Positions 42,477-52,590 are shown, numbered from the stretch's first letter. The stretch is 64,000 bases of DNA from Lactobacillus sp. ESL0791 (GCF_029433255.1 NZ_JAQTHU010000001.1:682001-746000); one strand, 5' to 3'. Notes: a model not told the origin generated them from the sequence alone. Translations and numbers: made by a program.

Positions 42477-43335
42477 AGATTCTAATTTTTTCTTCTGGCA
42501 ATTTTACCTTAATTGTTGTAAATGAAAAGGGTTGAGTAAAAGACATTTTGTAGGCCGTTAGGTGTAGAAATTTGCTCGTTTTAAAATCAGGGCTATACAG
42601 CGGATCACCAACAATTGGACAACCAAGTGCTGACAAATGCACACGAATCTGGTGGGTGCGTCCGGTTTCAAGACTAACCTTAAGCAAGGCGGTATTATCT
42701 GCCTTTTTTTCTAGAACAGTATAATTGGTGATAGCTTTTAGTCCATCTTCTGTAATCATTCTTTTGCGCTGATCAAGCGGATCGCGTCCGATGGGCAAGG
42801 CAATTGTGCCTTTTTGGTCCAGTTTGTCGGCATGGTTAACTACGGTCAAATATTCACGGTGAAAAATTTTCGTGGTTAATTCACGATTTAAAATTGGCAC
42901 CACTGCCGGATTTTTTGCAACCAGCAATAGACCGCTGGTCAGCATATCCAGGCGATGGACGATAAAAGGGCTTTTTCCAAGATAAGTGGTGCAATCGTTG
43001 AGCGCTGTATTGGTCTCGTTTAAATTAGGATGCGTTTTTTGCCCAGCAGGTTTGTTAATCACCAGTAAATTTTCATCTTCAAAAATAATCTCCGGCATTT
43101 TCCCACTTGCGGGATATTGCTGCTGCAAACTTTCAACATGCTCAAGTTCAAGGGCAACTTTTTCACCGGGATAAATTAATTCATTAAAATGACGATAACT
43201 GCCGTTAACCGTTACCTTTTCTTCTGTTCGCAAAAAATGCCGCCACTTGCGCGGAATCAGTAAATGTCTCAGCAGATTGCTGACAGAACAGGGTGTTAGA
43301 TTTTCAGGATAGATAAGTGTAAAATAATAGCTCAT
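42475..43335 (-). CDS. RluA-family rRNA/tRNA pseudouridine synthase
   Basis: Isomerises uridine to pseudouridine in structured RNA. 286 residues with an N-terminal S4-like part (about 12-70: HLLIPRKWRHFLRTEEKVTVNG) and the RluA/RluD catalytic domain carrying HRLDMLTSGLLLVAKN with the catalytic Asp near 128, then GRTHQIRVHLSALGCPIVGDPLY. A short-insert version like B. subtilis YjbO/YhcT paralogues. The modified position is unknown. Monocistronic, divergent from the PBP1A gene. Confidence 0.9.
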   Translation of the reverse strand: MSYYFTLIYPENLTPCSVSNLLRHLLIPRKWRHFLRTEEKVTVNGSYRHFNELIYPGEKVALELEHVESLQQQYPASGKMPEIIFEDENLLVINKPAGQKTHPNLNETNTALNDCTTYLGKSPFIVHRLDMLTSGLLLVAKNPAVVPILNRELTTKIFHREYLTVVNHADKLDQKGTIALPIGRDPLDQRKRMITEDGLKAITNYTVLEKKADNTALLKVSLETGRTHQIRVHLSALGCPIVGDPLYSPDFKTSKFLHLTAYKMSFTQPFSFTTIKVKLPEEKIRI

Positions 43336-43421
43336 AAGTATTTATTAAGTCTTTTCGTAAGTAAAAATAATTTTTGGTTAATATGGTACAATTTGAAGTG
43401 TTTCTAAAAGGAGCAGATTTA

Positions 43422-45479
43422 ATGGAAAATAACCAACAAGAAAAAGGTAGCTTAAGCGGTCTGTGGCACCGTTTTGACAACCGTTTTTATATTGGACGCT
43501 GGATTATTTTACTTTTTCTGAGCGTCATTCTCTTGGTTTGTACATATTATACAGTCAAAGTTAAAACCTCAAACATTTCTAATCTGAAGGCATCGCTGTC
43601 AACAACCACGGCAATTTACGATTATAAGGGCCAGAAAGCCGGGTCGCTTTATTCGCAGAAGGGCACATTTGTCGAATACAATAAAATTTCGCCTAATGTC
43701 AAAAATGCGGTAATTTCAACTGAAGACCGCACTTTTTGGCATAATCCCGGTTTCAGCATCAAGGGAATGGCGCGTGCAGCGCTGGGTTTGGTCCTGCATC
43801 ACGGGCAAATTTCCGGAGGAGGCTCAACCATTACCCAGCAGCTGGCAAAGAATTCACTTTTGACCCAGCAGCAAACCTTTTCGCGAAAGATCGAAGAATT
43901 ATTTTTTGCGGTTGAAATTACTCATGTCTATTCGAAAAAGGACATTCTGACGATGTACCTCAATAATGCCTATTTTGGTAATGGTGTCTGGGGTGTGCAG
44001 GATGCCAGCCGCCGATATTTTGGTAAAAATGCCAAGGATATCAGCCTCGGTGAAGGGGCCGCGCTGGCCGCAATGTTGCGTAATCCTAGTAATTATAACC
44101 CAATCGACCATATGGCAAATGCTTTGAAACGCAGAAACTTGATTTTAAACTTGATGGTGCAAAATGGCAAAATTACTCAAGCACAAGCCCAGACAGCACA
44201 GAAAACCGGCTTAGTCCTGAACAATACCTTTAGGAATAAGGATGGGTACCGTTATCCCTACTTTTTTGATGCTGTTGTTGATGAGGCAATTAACCGTTAC
44301 GGCCTAAAAGAAGAAGATGTGATGAACAAGGGCCTGAAAATTTATACGACCCTCAACCAAAATTATCAACAGCAGCTGCAGTTCAAGTTTGAACAAAGCT
44401 GGTATTTCCCGCCTAACGGAACAGACGGAGTGGCGCCGCAGGGTGCCAGCGTGGTAATGGATCCGTCAACTGGCGCGGTGCGGGGTGTTGTCGGTGGTCG
44501 CGGCAAACATGTCTTCCGCGGTTATAACCGGGCGACACAGATGAAACGGCAGCCCGGCTCATCGATCAAACCACTAGTCGTCTATACACCGGCTCTCCAA
44601 GCTGGTTACCACTATGATTCACAGCTTTCCAATAATCTACAAAAATTTGGCAAAAATGGTTATGAACCGCATAACGTAGATAATGGTTACTCGGATAAAA
44701 TTCCGATGTATCAAGCTTTGGCACAAAGTAAAAATGTTCCGGCAGTTTGGCTGCTTGATCGTATCGGTGTTTCTAAAGGCGTGCAGTCTGCGCAAAATTT
44801 CGGCATCAAGGTTCCAAAGAATGACCAAAATCTGGCCCTGGCTTTGGGTGGACTTTCAACCGGTGTGTCGCCGATACAGATGGCGCGTGCATACTCGGCT
44901 TTTGCTAACAACGGTAATTTACCGAATAATTCTTACTTTATTACTAAGATTACCGATGCCAGCGGCAGAGTTTTGGCGCAGAATAATAATCCGGGGACGC
45001 ACCGAATCATGTCGGCCAACACGGCCAAGGAGATGACGACCATGCTGCTGGGCGTCTTTACCAGCGGTACTGGTCAGTCGGCACAGCCGAGCGGTTTCCG
45101 GGTTGCCGGCAAAACGGGCTCAACGGAAGTTCCTAATTCCTATGGTTTTGGCACCAAGGACCAGTGGATTGTCGGTTATACGCCGGATATTGTGGTAGCA
45201 ACCTGGGTCGGGTTTGACCGGACCAACCGCGACCATTACATGCACGGAATCTCGGAAACCGGAATTACCCGGCTGTACAAGGCGGAGATGGAGGGTATAC
45301 TGCCGTATACCGCGCAAACGCAGTTCAGTGAACGGGCTCCAGGACAGATCATTAGGCAAAACGGTTCTAGTTCTGACTGGACCCATGGCTTAGGCGATAA
45401 AATTGAAAAAGGGATTGATTCGGCGAGTCAGAAGATTAATGAATGGTATAATAACATCAAAGGCCTACTTGGCAATTAA
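43422..45479 (+). CDS. class A penicillin-binding protein (PBP1A-type transglycosylase/transpeptidase)
   Basis: Bifunctional murein polymerase and cross-linking enzyme anchored by one span. About 685 residues: N-terminal TM (about 27-50), GT51 domain with STEDRTFWHNPG (catalytic Glu) and GGGSTITQQLAKN, then a transpeptidase domain with PGSSIKP (active Ser/Lys), SKN (second motif) and GKTGST. The Ser/Asn-rich tail (QNGSSSDWTHGL onward) is short. ATG 43422 with AAGGAG 8 bases upstream is preferred; the frame's earlier ATG 43374 lies in the promoter area. The next gene follows after 17 bases, so they are probably cotranscribed. Confidence 0.93.
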   Translation: MENNQQEKGSLSGLWHRFDNRFYIGRWIILLFLSVILLVCTYYTVKVKTSNISNLKASLSTTTAIYDYKGQKAGSLYSQKGTFVEYNKISPNVKNAVISTEDRTFWHNPGFSIKGMARAALGLVLHHGQISGGGSTITQQLAKNSLLTQQQTFSRKIEELFFAVEITHVYSKKDILTMYLNNAYFGNGVWGVQDASRRYFGKNAKDISLGEGAALAAMLRNPSNYNPIDHMANALKRRNLILNLMVQNGKITQAQAQTAQKTGLVLNNTFRNKDGYRYPYFFDAVVDEAINRYGLKEEDVMNKGLKIYTTLNQNYQQQLQFKFEQSWYFPPNGTDGVAPQGASVVMDPSTGAVRGVVGGRGKHVFRGYNRATQMKRQPGSSIKPLVVYTPALQAGYHYDSQLSNNLQKFGKNGYEPHNVDNGYSDKIPMYQALAQSKNVPAVWLLDRIGVSKGVQSAQNFGIKVPKNDQNLALALGGLSTGVSPIQMARAYSAFANNGNLPNNSYFITKITDASGRVLAQNNNPGTHRIMSANTAKEMTTMLLGVFTSGTGQSAQPSGFRVAGKTGSTEVPNSYGFGTKDQWIVGYTPDIVVATWVGFDRTNRDHYMHGISETGITRLYKAEMEGILPYTAQTQFSERAPGQIIRQNGSSSDWTHGLGDKIEKGIDSASQKINEWYNNIKGLLGN

Positions 45480-45496
45480 TTTAGGAGGATTTTTTA

Positions 45497-45847
45497 ATGA
45501 TCAATATTTATGATTCAGCTAACCAATTGGCAACTGATTTACAGCAAATTGATGAATATAAGGCTTTGGAAAAAGCAATTAAGGGGATTAAGGATAATCC
45601 GACAAGCTTGGCACTGTTTAAAAAAATGGACGAATTGCAGTCGAAAATTGTCAGTGCGCAGCAGGCAGGAAAAACTTTGTCTGATGAGGAGCAAAAAGAA
45701 TACCAAAAACTCAGTGAGGAAGTTCAAAAGGATGCCGGCATAGTGCAGTTACTGCAGGCGGAGCAAGGTCTGTATAAGACAATCGACGATGTTCAAAAGG
45801 CAATCACTAAGCCGATTAATGACCTTTACGACGGCCTTAGAAATTAA
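45497..45847 (+). CDS. YlbF/YmcA family protein (YheA-like)
   Basis: 116 residues, all helical by composition (Lys/Glu/Gln/Leu heptads), family DUF964/Com_YlbF. Members include YlbF and YmcA, parts of the Y-complex that affects RNase Y and competence, and YheA, whose gene sits beside yhaOMN homologues. Here it precedes yhaO by 5 bases, so it is best called YheA-like. Ribosome site AGGAGG. No catalytic residues are expected. Role inferred from family and context only. Confidence 0.82.
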   Translation: MINIYDSANQLATDLQQIDEYKALEKAIKGIKDNPTSLALFKKMDELQSKIVSAQQAGKTLSDEEQKEYQKLSEEVQKDAGIVQLLQAEQGLYKTIDDVQKAITKPINDLYDGLRN

Positions 45848-45852
45848 CAATC

Positions 45853-47073
45853 ATGAAGTTTATTCATTTAGCAGATGCACATTTAGATAGTCCATTTTTG
45901 GGGCTATCTTTTTTGCCATCTAAGAGTCTGCAGCAAATCCAACAGGCGCCCAACCAATCGTTTACCAAAATTGTGGACCTGGCACTGCAGGAAAAGGTTG
46001 ATCTGGTCTTGATTGCTGGTGATACCTTTGACAGCAGCCGGCCTACACCCAGCAGTCAACTGTTTTTGGCAAAAGAAATTCAGCGTCTGACCGAGGCACA
46101 AATCCAGGTGGTGATGATTTTTGGTAATCACGACCACATGCATGAAGCTGATTTACTGGTTAAACCCAGTCCGTATTTCAAATTGCTGGGCAATGATGAA
46201 CACGTTGAAACTGCTTCTTTCACCACCAAAGATGGTTTTACGTATTCCGTCAGCGGCTTTTCTTACCTAAATAACCATATTACTGAAGATAAAATTCCCG
46301 ACTTTCCCAAAAAAAGCACGGATTACCATTTCGGCCTGATGCATGCACAGGAACAAACAAGCAAGGCAAGCCAAAATGTTTATGCCCCGTTTAAATTGAG
46401 CGAAGTAAAGGCCTTAGCATATGATTATTTTGCCTTAGGCCATATCCACCTGCGGCAGACTTTGGCACAGGAGCCGCTGATTGTTTATTCCGGCAACACT
46501 CAAGGCCGGCACATCAACGAATTGGGTGCAAAAGGCTGCTACTTGGGTGAAATTAATGAGGAAACTCACCAAACCAAGCTAACCTTTGTTGCAACTGGTC
46601 CGATTGTTTGGCAGTCAATCAGCTTGCGACTTACTGAGCCAATTTCCAAGAATGAGTTGCAGGAAGAGATTATTGCCCAGATGAATAAGAATGACGCCCT
46701 GACTTATTTTAGCCTGCATCTTGTCGGCGCCGAATTTCTCACTGAAGATGAACGGGAACTGGTTCAAGACAGTGATTTTTGGCGAACTATTTCGCTGCAG
46801 CTTAATTCGGGCTCATTTTTAGTGGATGTACGCTTTGAAACTAACAGTCAACTTGAGATAGGTGCAAGTGATCAGACTTTCTTCCAAAAAGCAGAGGATG
46901 AAGTCTTTGCTCCTGAAAATTTGGCTAAGACGATTAAAGATTGGGCAGGTAAGGATGAATTGGCAGCCGGTCTTGCAGCTGCACCAGATTTTATCAAAGC
47001 CGTTAGGGAATTAACCGAAGTAAAATTAAGCAGCAGGTTGAAGGGAGTTAACGATGAAACTGATAAAGATTAA
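45853..47073 (+). CDS. yhaO: SbcD-like metallophosphoesterase (YhaO), DNA repair exonuclease subunit
   Basis: 406 residues, calcineurin-like nuclease of the Mre11/SbcD type: DAHLDSPF near residue 8, IAGDTFDSSRPT, GNHDHM with the catalytic Asn-His-Asp-His, LMHAQEQ and FALGHIHLRQ. The C-terminal 150 residues form a capping/partner-binding part. Overlaps yhaN by 20 bp. YhaO and YhaN are thought to act together in DNA end processing, by analogy with SbcCD. The start ATG 45853 has no clear ribosome site and may depend on translation of the preceding gene. Confidence 0.9.
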   Translation: MKFIHLADAHLDSPFLGLSFLPSKSLQQIQQAPNQSFTKIVDLALQEKVDLVLIAGDTFDSSRPTPSSQLFLAKEIQRLTEAQIQVVMIFGNHDHMHEADLLVKPSPYFKLLGNDEHVETASFTTKDGFTYSVSGFSYLNNHITEDKIPDFPKKSTDYHFGLMHAQEQTSKASQNVYAPFKLSEVKALAYDYFALGHIHLRQTLAQEPLIVYSGNTQGRHINELGAKGCYLGEINEETHQTKLTFVATGPIVWQSISLRLTEPISKNELQEEIIAQMNKNDALTYFSLHLVGAEFLTEDERELVQDSDFWRTISLQLNSGSFLVDVRFETNSQLEIGASDQTFFQKAEDEVFAPENLAKTIKDWAGKDELAAGLAAAPDFIKAVRELTEVKLSSRLKGVNDETDKD

Positions 47074-49561
47074 GATTATTCATTTTGGTCAGCTGTCTGA
47101 TTTAACTTTTACGCTGCCCAGCGACCGTTTAAATGTGTTTTTTGGTAAAAATGAAGCGGGTAAGAGTACGGTCGTTGCCTTTATTAAACAGATTTTATTT
47201 GGTTTTCACTTAAATAATCATGCTGCCCGGTTTTTCGAAAATTATAAACCTTTGGCACAGGTCAGCCCAATGGGCGGGTCGCTCGTTTTTGTTGGTGAAA
47301 AGGGTAACCAGTTTGAGTTGGAGCGGCTGTGGGCCAAGGGTGATAAAACCAAGCTTGGCAAGCTGACAGTTAAAAGCAATGACCAGCTTGTGCCGGCAAG
47401 TGTATTTTTTGACCAGATTCAAAATATTGACGGCGACTTTTATGCCGATAGTTTTATTTTTAATCAGGAAATGCTGGGGCAGGTCACGAACTTAAGCCAA
47501 GCTGACCTGCTGGAGCGAATTTATTATCTGGGGGCGGCTAACAGCAATCGTTTGCTGAACCTACGCGACCAGTTTGCCAAAAAAGCCGATACATTGTTCA
47601 AGAAAACTGGTAAAAAACCGGAAGTTAACCAGCTGTTATTGGAAATAGCGGAGCAAAGACAAGAAGTTAGCAGCACTAAAAGTGAATTTGGCGATTATCA
47701 GGCTCTCAATTTAGATTTGCAGAAGCTGCAGGGTCAGTTAGAACAGACCGACGCGCAGTTAAAGCAGCTGCGGAGCCGGCAAGAGCGGCTGCAGGCGTTA
47801 AAAAGGGAGCAGACCAACTATTTGAAGCTGCAGGAACTAAAAGCAAACTTGCGGGATATTAAGTTTAATGTGCGAAATTACCAAAAAGCCCAAGAGCTTG
47901 CTGTTCAGGAAAAGAATTTACAAAAAAATATTGCTTCATTAGAAAAAAGACTTAGTCAGTTGGGACAAACTGGCGAGGTAAGTAAAATCGGTGCGGAGCT
48001 GCTGCAGACGCGTCCGCAGGTTTTGCAGTGGCAGTCAGAATACCAGTCTTGTCTGCAAAAAAAGGAACAAATTCAGGCCGAAGAGGAACAAATTTTAGCT
48101 TTGAATTCGGATGCGAGAGCCGTTGTTCCCTTGTCACAGGAGCAAATAGTGCAGCTGGAGAATGATTACCAGGCACTGCCAAAAGCACCAAAAGAAGAAG
48201 CTGAGCCGTTGTCCAAAAGCAAATCATATTTGTCGATGATCGGTATTGCTCTGCTGGTCGTGGGATTGCTTGCTGGTTTCGCTTTGAAAATGTCACTAGT
48301 TAGTGTCTTTGGCGTCATTTTGGGCGTCGGCATGATTGCCTGGGATAAAGTAAAGGAAAAAGAAGCACAAAAACAGGGGGAGAATGTTCAGAAGCAACGC
48401 GATCAAGCAAAGCAGGCGCAGACGCATTTTGCCGAGCAATATGGCTTAGATCCGACAACTTTGAATTTGACTAATCTAATCAATGATTGGCGGCAATATC
48501 AGGCAAAAGAGCTGGTAGCAGCCAGTAATTTGCAGCAAAAAAAGCAGATTGATGAGCATGTTGATCAGCTGGCAGATAAAATTGCCGACTTTTTACATAA
48601 GAAAATAAAACATGATTTTGCAGCGCTGCTAGACGCATTGACGTTTCTTGAAAATAACCTTAAAAAGCAGCAGCACCAAGAAGATCAAAAGCAAAATTTA
48701 CAATCTAGTCTAAATGATGAACAGAAAAATCTGCATGAATTAGACTTGCAGCTGCGAGCAGTTGTAGCGCAAGATCAGGTTAAGGACATGACGGAATATC
48801 AGCAGCGCCACCAAGAATATCTCAGCCAAACTAAGTTGCAAACGCAAATCAGTGCCTTGGAAGAAAATCTGCACGATGATTTGCCGCAACTGGCGAAAAT
48901 GCAGAAGGAAACAGCACTGCTAGAAAAAGATGAACATGAATTAAGCAGGCAATTTGCTGCCGCTGAAGAAACAAGAAGCCAGTATCAGAAGACGATTGCG
49001 GAAATTCAGGTTAAAATGAGGCAGTTAGCAAATTCCACCGCTGTTTTCGCGGCGAAACAAGAATTGGCGAACACGGAAACCAAATTTGGAAATGCCAGTG
49101 CCGAATATTTGGCCAATCTGCTCGCCGCAAAATGGATTGGCCGGGCACTTGATCTGGCATCCAATGAACGTTTTCCTAAAATGTTAGCGGCGGCAAAAGA
49201 ATATTTTGGGCTTTTGACGGCCGGGCGGTATAATGATATTCAACTTGATAAAAAAATCACTGTTACGCGCAGTGATGGCAAGAAACGAAAAGTTGAATAC
49301 TTATCGCGGGGAACTGCCGAACAGCTTTATTTTGCGCTTAAACTGGCTTTTATTGGGCAAATTAAAGATCAGATTAATCTACCAATTTTAATTGATGATT
49401 CGTTTGTTAACTTTGATGATCAAAGGACAGATTTAATCAAGCAATTATTGGACAAGGTTGCGGCGAATAATCAGATATTGATTTTCACCGCTCAAACCGC
49501 ACTGGTTGAGCGCCTAGCAGTTACGCCGCTGACTTTTACGAAAGGGAAGCAAAATGTTTAA
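47054..49561 (+). CDS. yhaN: SbcC/Rad50-like ATPase (YhaN) with internal membrane hairpin
   Basis: 835 residues. Walker A FGKNEAGKST at about 32-41, long coiled coils (about 185-370 and 440-690), and at about 393-432 two adjacent hydrophobic segments (YLSMIGIALLVVGLLAGF and VSVFGVILGVGMIAW) in place of the Rad50 zinc hook. The C-terminal ABC half has signature YLSRGTAEQLYFALKLAF and Walker B LPILIDDSFVNFDD. Probably binds DNA ends with YhaO at the membrane; the membrane hairpin is a visible trait of the family. Overlaps yhaM by 8 bp. Confidence 0.9.
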   Translation: MKLIKIKIIHFGQLSDLTFTLPSDRLNVFFGKNEAGKSTVVAFIKQILFGFHLNNHAARFFENYKPLAQVSPMGGSLVFVGEKGNQFELERLWAKGDKTKLGKLTVKSNDQLVPASVFFDQIQNIDGDFYADSFIFNQEMLGQVTNLSQADLLERIYYLGAANSNRLLNLRDQFAKKADTLFKKTGKKPEVNQLLLEIAEQRQEVSSTKSEFGDYQALNLDLQKLQGQLEQTDAQLKQLRSRQERLQALKREQTNYLKLQELKANLRDIKFNVRNYQKAQELAVQEKNLQKNIASLEKRLSQLGQTGEVSKIGAELLQTRPQVLQWQSEYQSCLQKKEQIQAEEEQILALNSDARAVVPLSQEQIVQLENDYQALPKAPKEEAEPLSKSKSYLSMIGIALLVVGLLAGFALKMSLVSVFGVILGVGMIAWDKVKEKEAQKQGENVQKQRDQAKQAQTHFAEQYGLDPTTLNLTNLINDWRQYQAKELVAASNLQQKKQIDEHVDQLADKIADFLHKKIKHDFAALLDALTFLENNLKKQQHQEDQKQNLQSSLNDEQKNLHELDLQLRAVVAQDQVKDMTEYQQRHQEYLSQTKLQTQISALEENLHDDLPQLAKMQKETALLEKDEHELSRQFAAAEETRSQYQKTIAEIQVKMRQLANSTAVFAAKQELANTETKFGNASAEYLANLLAAKWIGRALDLASNERFPKMLAAAKEYFGLLTAGRYNDIQLDKKITVTRSDGKKRKVEYLSRGTAEQLYFALKLAFIGQIKDQINLPILIDDSFVNFDDQRTDLIKQLLDKVAANNQILIFTAQTALVERLAVTPLTFTKGKQNV

Positions 49562-50531
49562 ACGTTTGCTAGATTATAATGACGGAGAAGAGCTTGAGAT
49601 AGTTGTTTTAATTAAGAATTCACAGTTGCGTCATACCAAGAATGACAAACTTTATCTGGCACTGATTTTTGGTGACAGCTCGGGTGAACTGCGCGGCAAT
49701 TATTGGGATGCAAGCAACCAGGATGCCGCGATGTTCAATGAGGGCACGATCGTGGAATTGAATGGCAAGCGTGAAGAGTATCATGGTCAACCGCAAATTA
49801 AAATTTACAGCCTGCGGGTTGTGGGACCGAGCGAAGGTTATGATCTCAACCAGTTCATCAAGGCAGCTCCTGAAAAAACGCAGGACATGAAAGAAGAGAT
49901 CAACCAGTATGTGTTTGAAATTTTAAATCCGACTTGGAACCGCATCGTACGTTACCTATTGAAAAAATGGGACAAACGCTTTTTCGATTATCCGGCAGGA
50001 AAGAGCAACCATCACGCGGTTAGATCAGGCTTAGCCTACCACACGATTTCGATGCTGCGGGATGCCAAGGGTCTTGCTGATAATTATTCCCAAGTAAACC
50101 GTTCATTATTGTATGCCGGCTGCATTTTGCATGATATGGGCAAGGTGCTGGAATTGTCGGGTCCGGTAGCGACGCAGTATACGACTGAAGGTAATCTGGT
50201 TGGCCATTTAGTTTTAATTGATGAACAAATTATGCTGGCAGCGCGAGAAATGAAGATTGATCCGGAGTCTGAAGATCTGCTGCTTTTGCGTCACTTGGTC
50301 CTGTCCCACCATGGCAAATATGAATACGGTTCGCCCAAATTGCCGGCACTTTTGGAAGCAGAATTGCTGCACCGGATTGACGATCTGGATGCCGCCATTT
50401 ATGCGATCACTAATGCTTTACAGCACACAAAACCGGGGAATTTTACCGAAACGATTATGAGTCAGGGCAACCGCAGGTTTTACCGGCCTAAGGTTGATCA
50501 AGAATTGGATCAGTCAAAAAAATTAGAATAA
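49554..50531 (+). CDS. yhaM: 3'-5' exoribonuclease YhaM
   Basis: 325 residues: OB-fold nucleic-acid-binding domain (about 15-95, with LALIFGDSSGELRGNYWDAS) followed by a metal-dependent HD domain (about 155-290) with SNHHAVRSGLAYHT, CILHDMGK, GHLV and HHGKYEYGSPKLP. Processes or degrades RNA, and possibly ssDNA, from the 3' end. Last gene of the ylbF-yhaO-yhaN-yhaM unit, followed by a terminator. Assignment firm. Confidence 0.93.
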   Translation: MFKRLLDYNDGEELEIVVLIKNSQLRHTKNDKLYLALIFGDSSGELRGNYWDASNQDAAMFNEGTIVELNGKREEYHGQPQIKIYSLRVVGPSEGYDLNQFIKAAPEKTQDMKEEINQYVFEILNPTWNRIVRYLLKKWDKRFFDYPAGKSNHHAVRSGLAYHTISMLRDAKGLADNYSQVNRSLLYAGCILHDMGKVLELSGPVATQYTTEGNLVGHLVLIDEQIMLAAREMKIDPESEDLLLLRHLVLSHHGKYEYGSPKLPALLEAELLHRIDDLDAAIYAITNALQHTKPGNFTETIMSQGNRRFYRPKVDQELDQSKKLE

Positions 50532-50536
50532 ACAGA

Positions 50537-50580
50537 AATAAGCTTTTGCTGTTGGTCAGCACGGTTAAGCTTATTTTTTT
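50537..50580 (+). terminator. Rho-independent terminator after yhaM
   Basis: AATAAGCTT...TAAGCTTATTTTTTT with a CTG/CAG-paired upper stem. Confidence 0.8.
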
Positions 50581-50700
50581 GACGAATAATGTCAATTTGC
50601 TCACATTAACTTGTATTTATAATACTATACCGGTAAGCAGCTTTTGAATCGATTAGCAGCTTTTAATTAATAATCTGCTTATGTTTTATTAATATTTTCG

Positions 50701-50729
50701 TTTACTTTTAATTTTAAAAACTATATACT
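50701..50729 (+). promoter_or_regulatory. promoter of oppA copy 1
   Basis: TTTACT (50701-50706), 17 bp, TATACT (50724-50729). The -35 region is part of GTTTACTTTTAATTT, which recurs before the second oppA gene. Confidence 0.65.
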
Positions 50730-50766
50730 ATTTGCAATACAAATTTTTTAATTAAGGAGCGGAAAA

Positions 50767-52407
50767 ATGAAAGTAAAACAGTGGCTGATACTTAGTACGA
50801 CACTGATTATTAGTGCCGGAATTCTGACTGGCTGTGGTAAGTCATCTAATTCAAAAGCACCTGATGATACAGCAAAAATTATGGTTGCGGACAATATTCC
50901 CACAATGGATTCATCGGTGAATACCGATGTGTTGGGATTTCAAATCGCTACTGATACGATGGAAGGCTTATACCGCTATGAAGGCAAAACACTTAAGCCT
51001 GGTATCGCTAAAAAAGTTGTTAAACCCACCAATAATGGTCTAACTTATACCTTTCCTTTGCGGAATGCCAAGTGGAGCAACGGGGATCCGGTAACCGCAG
51101 ATGATTTTGTGTTTGCCTGGCGGCGCACCGTTGACCCAAAAACCAAGTCGGAATATGCATACATTTATGACGGAATTAAAAATGCTGACGAAATCAATGA
51201 GGGTAAGAAACCTGCTTCTTCGTTAGGGGTTAAGGCGATAAATGCCCATACTTTGCAGGTTACGTTAGAGAAACCAATTTCATATTTTAATAAATTGATG
51301 GCGTCAGAATTTTATTTTCCTCAAAAACAGCAAGTAGTTGAAAAGTGGGGCAAAAAATATGGCACAAATTCTAAGACCCTAATTTTTAATGGCCCTTATA
51401 AATTGGTCAATTGGAATGGTCCAGATAATACTTGGACTGAAGTAAAAAATGAAAGTTATTGGAATGCCAAGGCGGTTAAAGTTAAAAAACTGCAGTACCA
51501 AGTTGTCAAGGACCCAACAACGGCGCTAAATCTCTACCAGTCCAACAAATTAGATGATGTTACGATTACTGGTGATAATGCCAAGCAGATGAAGGGAAGC
51601 AAGGGCTACAATGCTCAGCTGCGCAACGCAATTTTCTACATCGAAATGAACCAAAAGCGCAGGACTATTTTTAGAAATAAAAAAATTCGTCAAGCAATAT
51701 CGCTTTCCATCAACCGCGCGCAGTTAACCAAGACGGTTTTAGGTGATGGCAGTCGGCCGGCTGACTCGTTTATCCCCAAGGGAATGGCGTACGATCCTAC
51801 CGATAAGACAAAAGATTTTGTGGCTGAAACGGATGCCAGCGCAAGTAAATATGCCAGGTACGATCCAAAAGAGGCAAAGAAGCTGTGGAAAGAGGGTTTG
51901 GCTGAAACAGGCAATACCGGCAAGAAATTCAACTTTGTGCTTTTGGGCGGCGACACCGATATCATGAAAAAAGAAGCTGAGTTTTTACAAAATGAGCTAG
52001 AAAAACTTCCGGGAATGAACATTACCTTAAGCAATGTGCCGCGCAAGACGCAGTATAGCCGTGCACGAGAAACGGATTTTGACCTGTATATGTCATTTTG
52101 GAGTGCGGATTTCCCGGACCCAATTAACTTTCTAACATTGTTAACATCAAATGTAAGCTACAATGATGGCAAATGGTCTAACCCTGCCTTTGATAAATTG
52201 GTCAACAAGAGCCTAACCGAAGATGCCAACAACTTGCCCGGGCGCTGGCAGGATATGAAAGCTGCGCAAACAATTTTAAATGAAGAGCAGGGAGTAGTTC
52301 CGCTTTATCAGTTTGGCGACGCACATATGACCAAGCCGCGGCTTAAAAATTACGTGTTAACACCAAATGGTACTTACAATATGGTTGCGCTTCGACTGGC
52401 GAATTAA
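50767..52407 (+). CDS. oppA: oligopeptide ABC transporter substrate-binding lipoprotein (OppA), copy 1
   Basis: Extracellular lipoprotein that captures peptides for the OppBCDF importer, the main nitrogen source of such bacteria. 546 residues: signal peptide with lipobox ILTGC (Cys23), then the SBP family 5 fold with NGLTYTFPLRNAKWSNGDPVTADDFVFAWRR-type motif (seen as TYTFPLRNAKWSNGDPVTAD), PISYF and IRQAISLSINRAQL. Ribosome site AAGGAG. Closely similar to the next gene over its full length, so a tandem duplicate with altered binding specificity is likely. Own promoter; no terminator seen before copy 2. Confidence 0.92.
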   Translation: MKVKQWLILSTTLIISAGILTGCGKSSNSKAPDDTAKIMVADNIPTMDSSVNTDVLGFQIATDTMEGLYRYEGKTLKPGIAKKVVKPTNNGLTYTFPLRNAKWSNGDPVTADDFVFAWRRTVDPKTKSEYAYIYDGIKNADEINEGKKPASSLGVKAINAHTLQVTLEKPISYFNKLMASEFYFPQKQQVVEKWGKKYGTNSKTLIFNGPYKLVNWNGPDNTWTEVKNESYWNAKAVKVKKLQYQVVKDPTTALNLYQSNKLDDVTITGDNAKQMKGSKGYNAQLRNAIFYIEMNQKRRTIFRNKKIRQAISLSINRAQLTKTVLGDGSRPADSFIPKGMAYDPTDKTKDFVAETDASASKYARYDPKEAKKLWKEGLAETGNTGKKFNFVLLGGDTDIMKKEAEFLQNELEKLPGMNITLSNVPRKTQYSRARETDFDLYMSFWSADFPDPINFLTLLTSNVSYNDGKWSNPAFDKLVNKSLTEDANNLPGRWQDMKAAQTILNEEQGVVPLYQFGDAHMTKPRLKNYVLTPNGTYNMVALRLAN

Positions 52408-52434
52408 ATATACAAAAAATTTAATTATTGATTT

Positions 52435-52590
52435 GTTTACTTTTAATTTATGTAGCAATTTTAGTGGCACGTGGATGCCAATATTTGCTGGCAATTATGG
52501 AAAAATTTTGCTTAGTAAATATCTGCTGCTTTAACTTTATATAATTATTTTGCTTATTTTTTATTATTAATCTAGTTTACTTTTAATTTA
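52435..52590 (+). repeat. GTTTACTTTTAATTTA motif repeated between the oppA genes
   Basis: The same 16-mer occurs at 52435-52450 and 52575-52590, and with one change at 50700-50715. The copy at 52575 provides the -35 of oppA copy 2; the copy at 52435 has no -10 at the matching distance. Confidence 0.8.
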
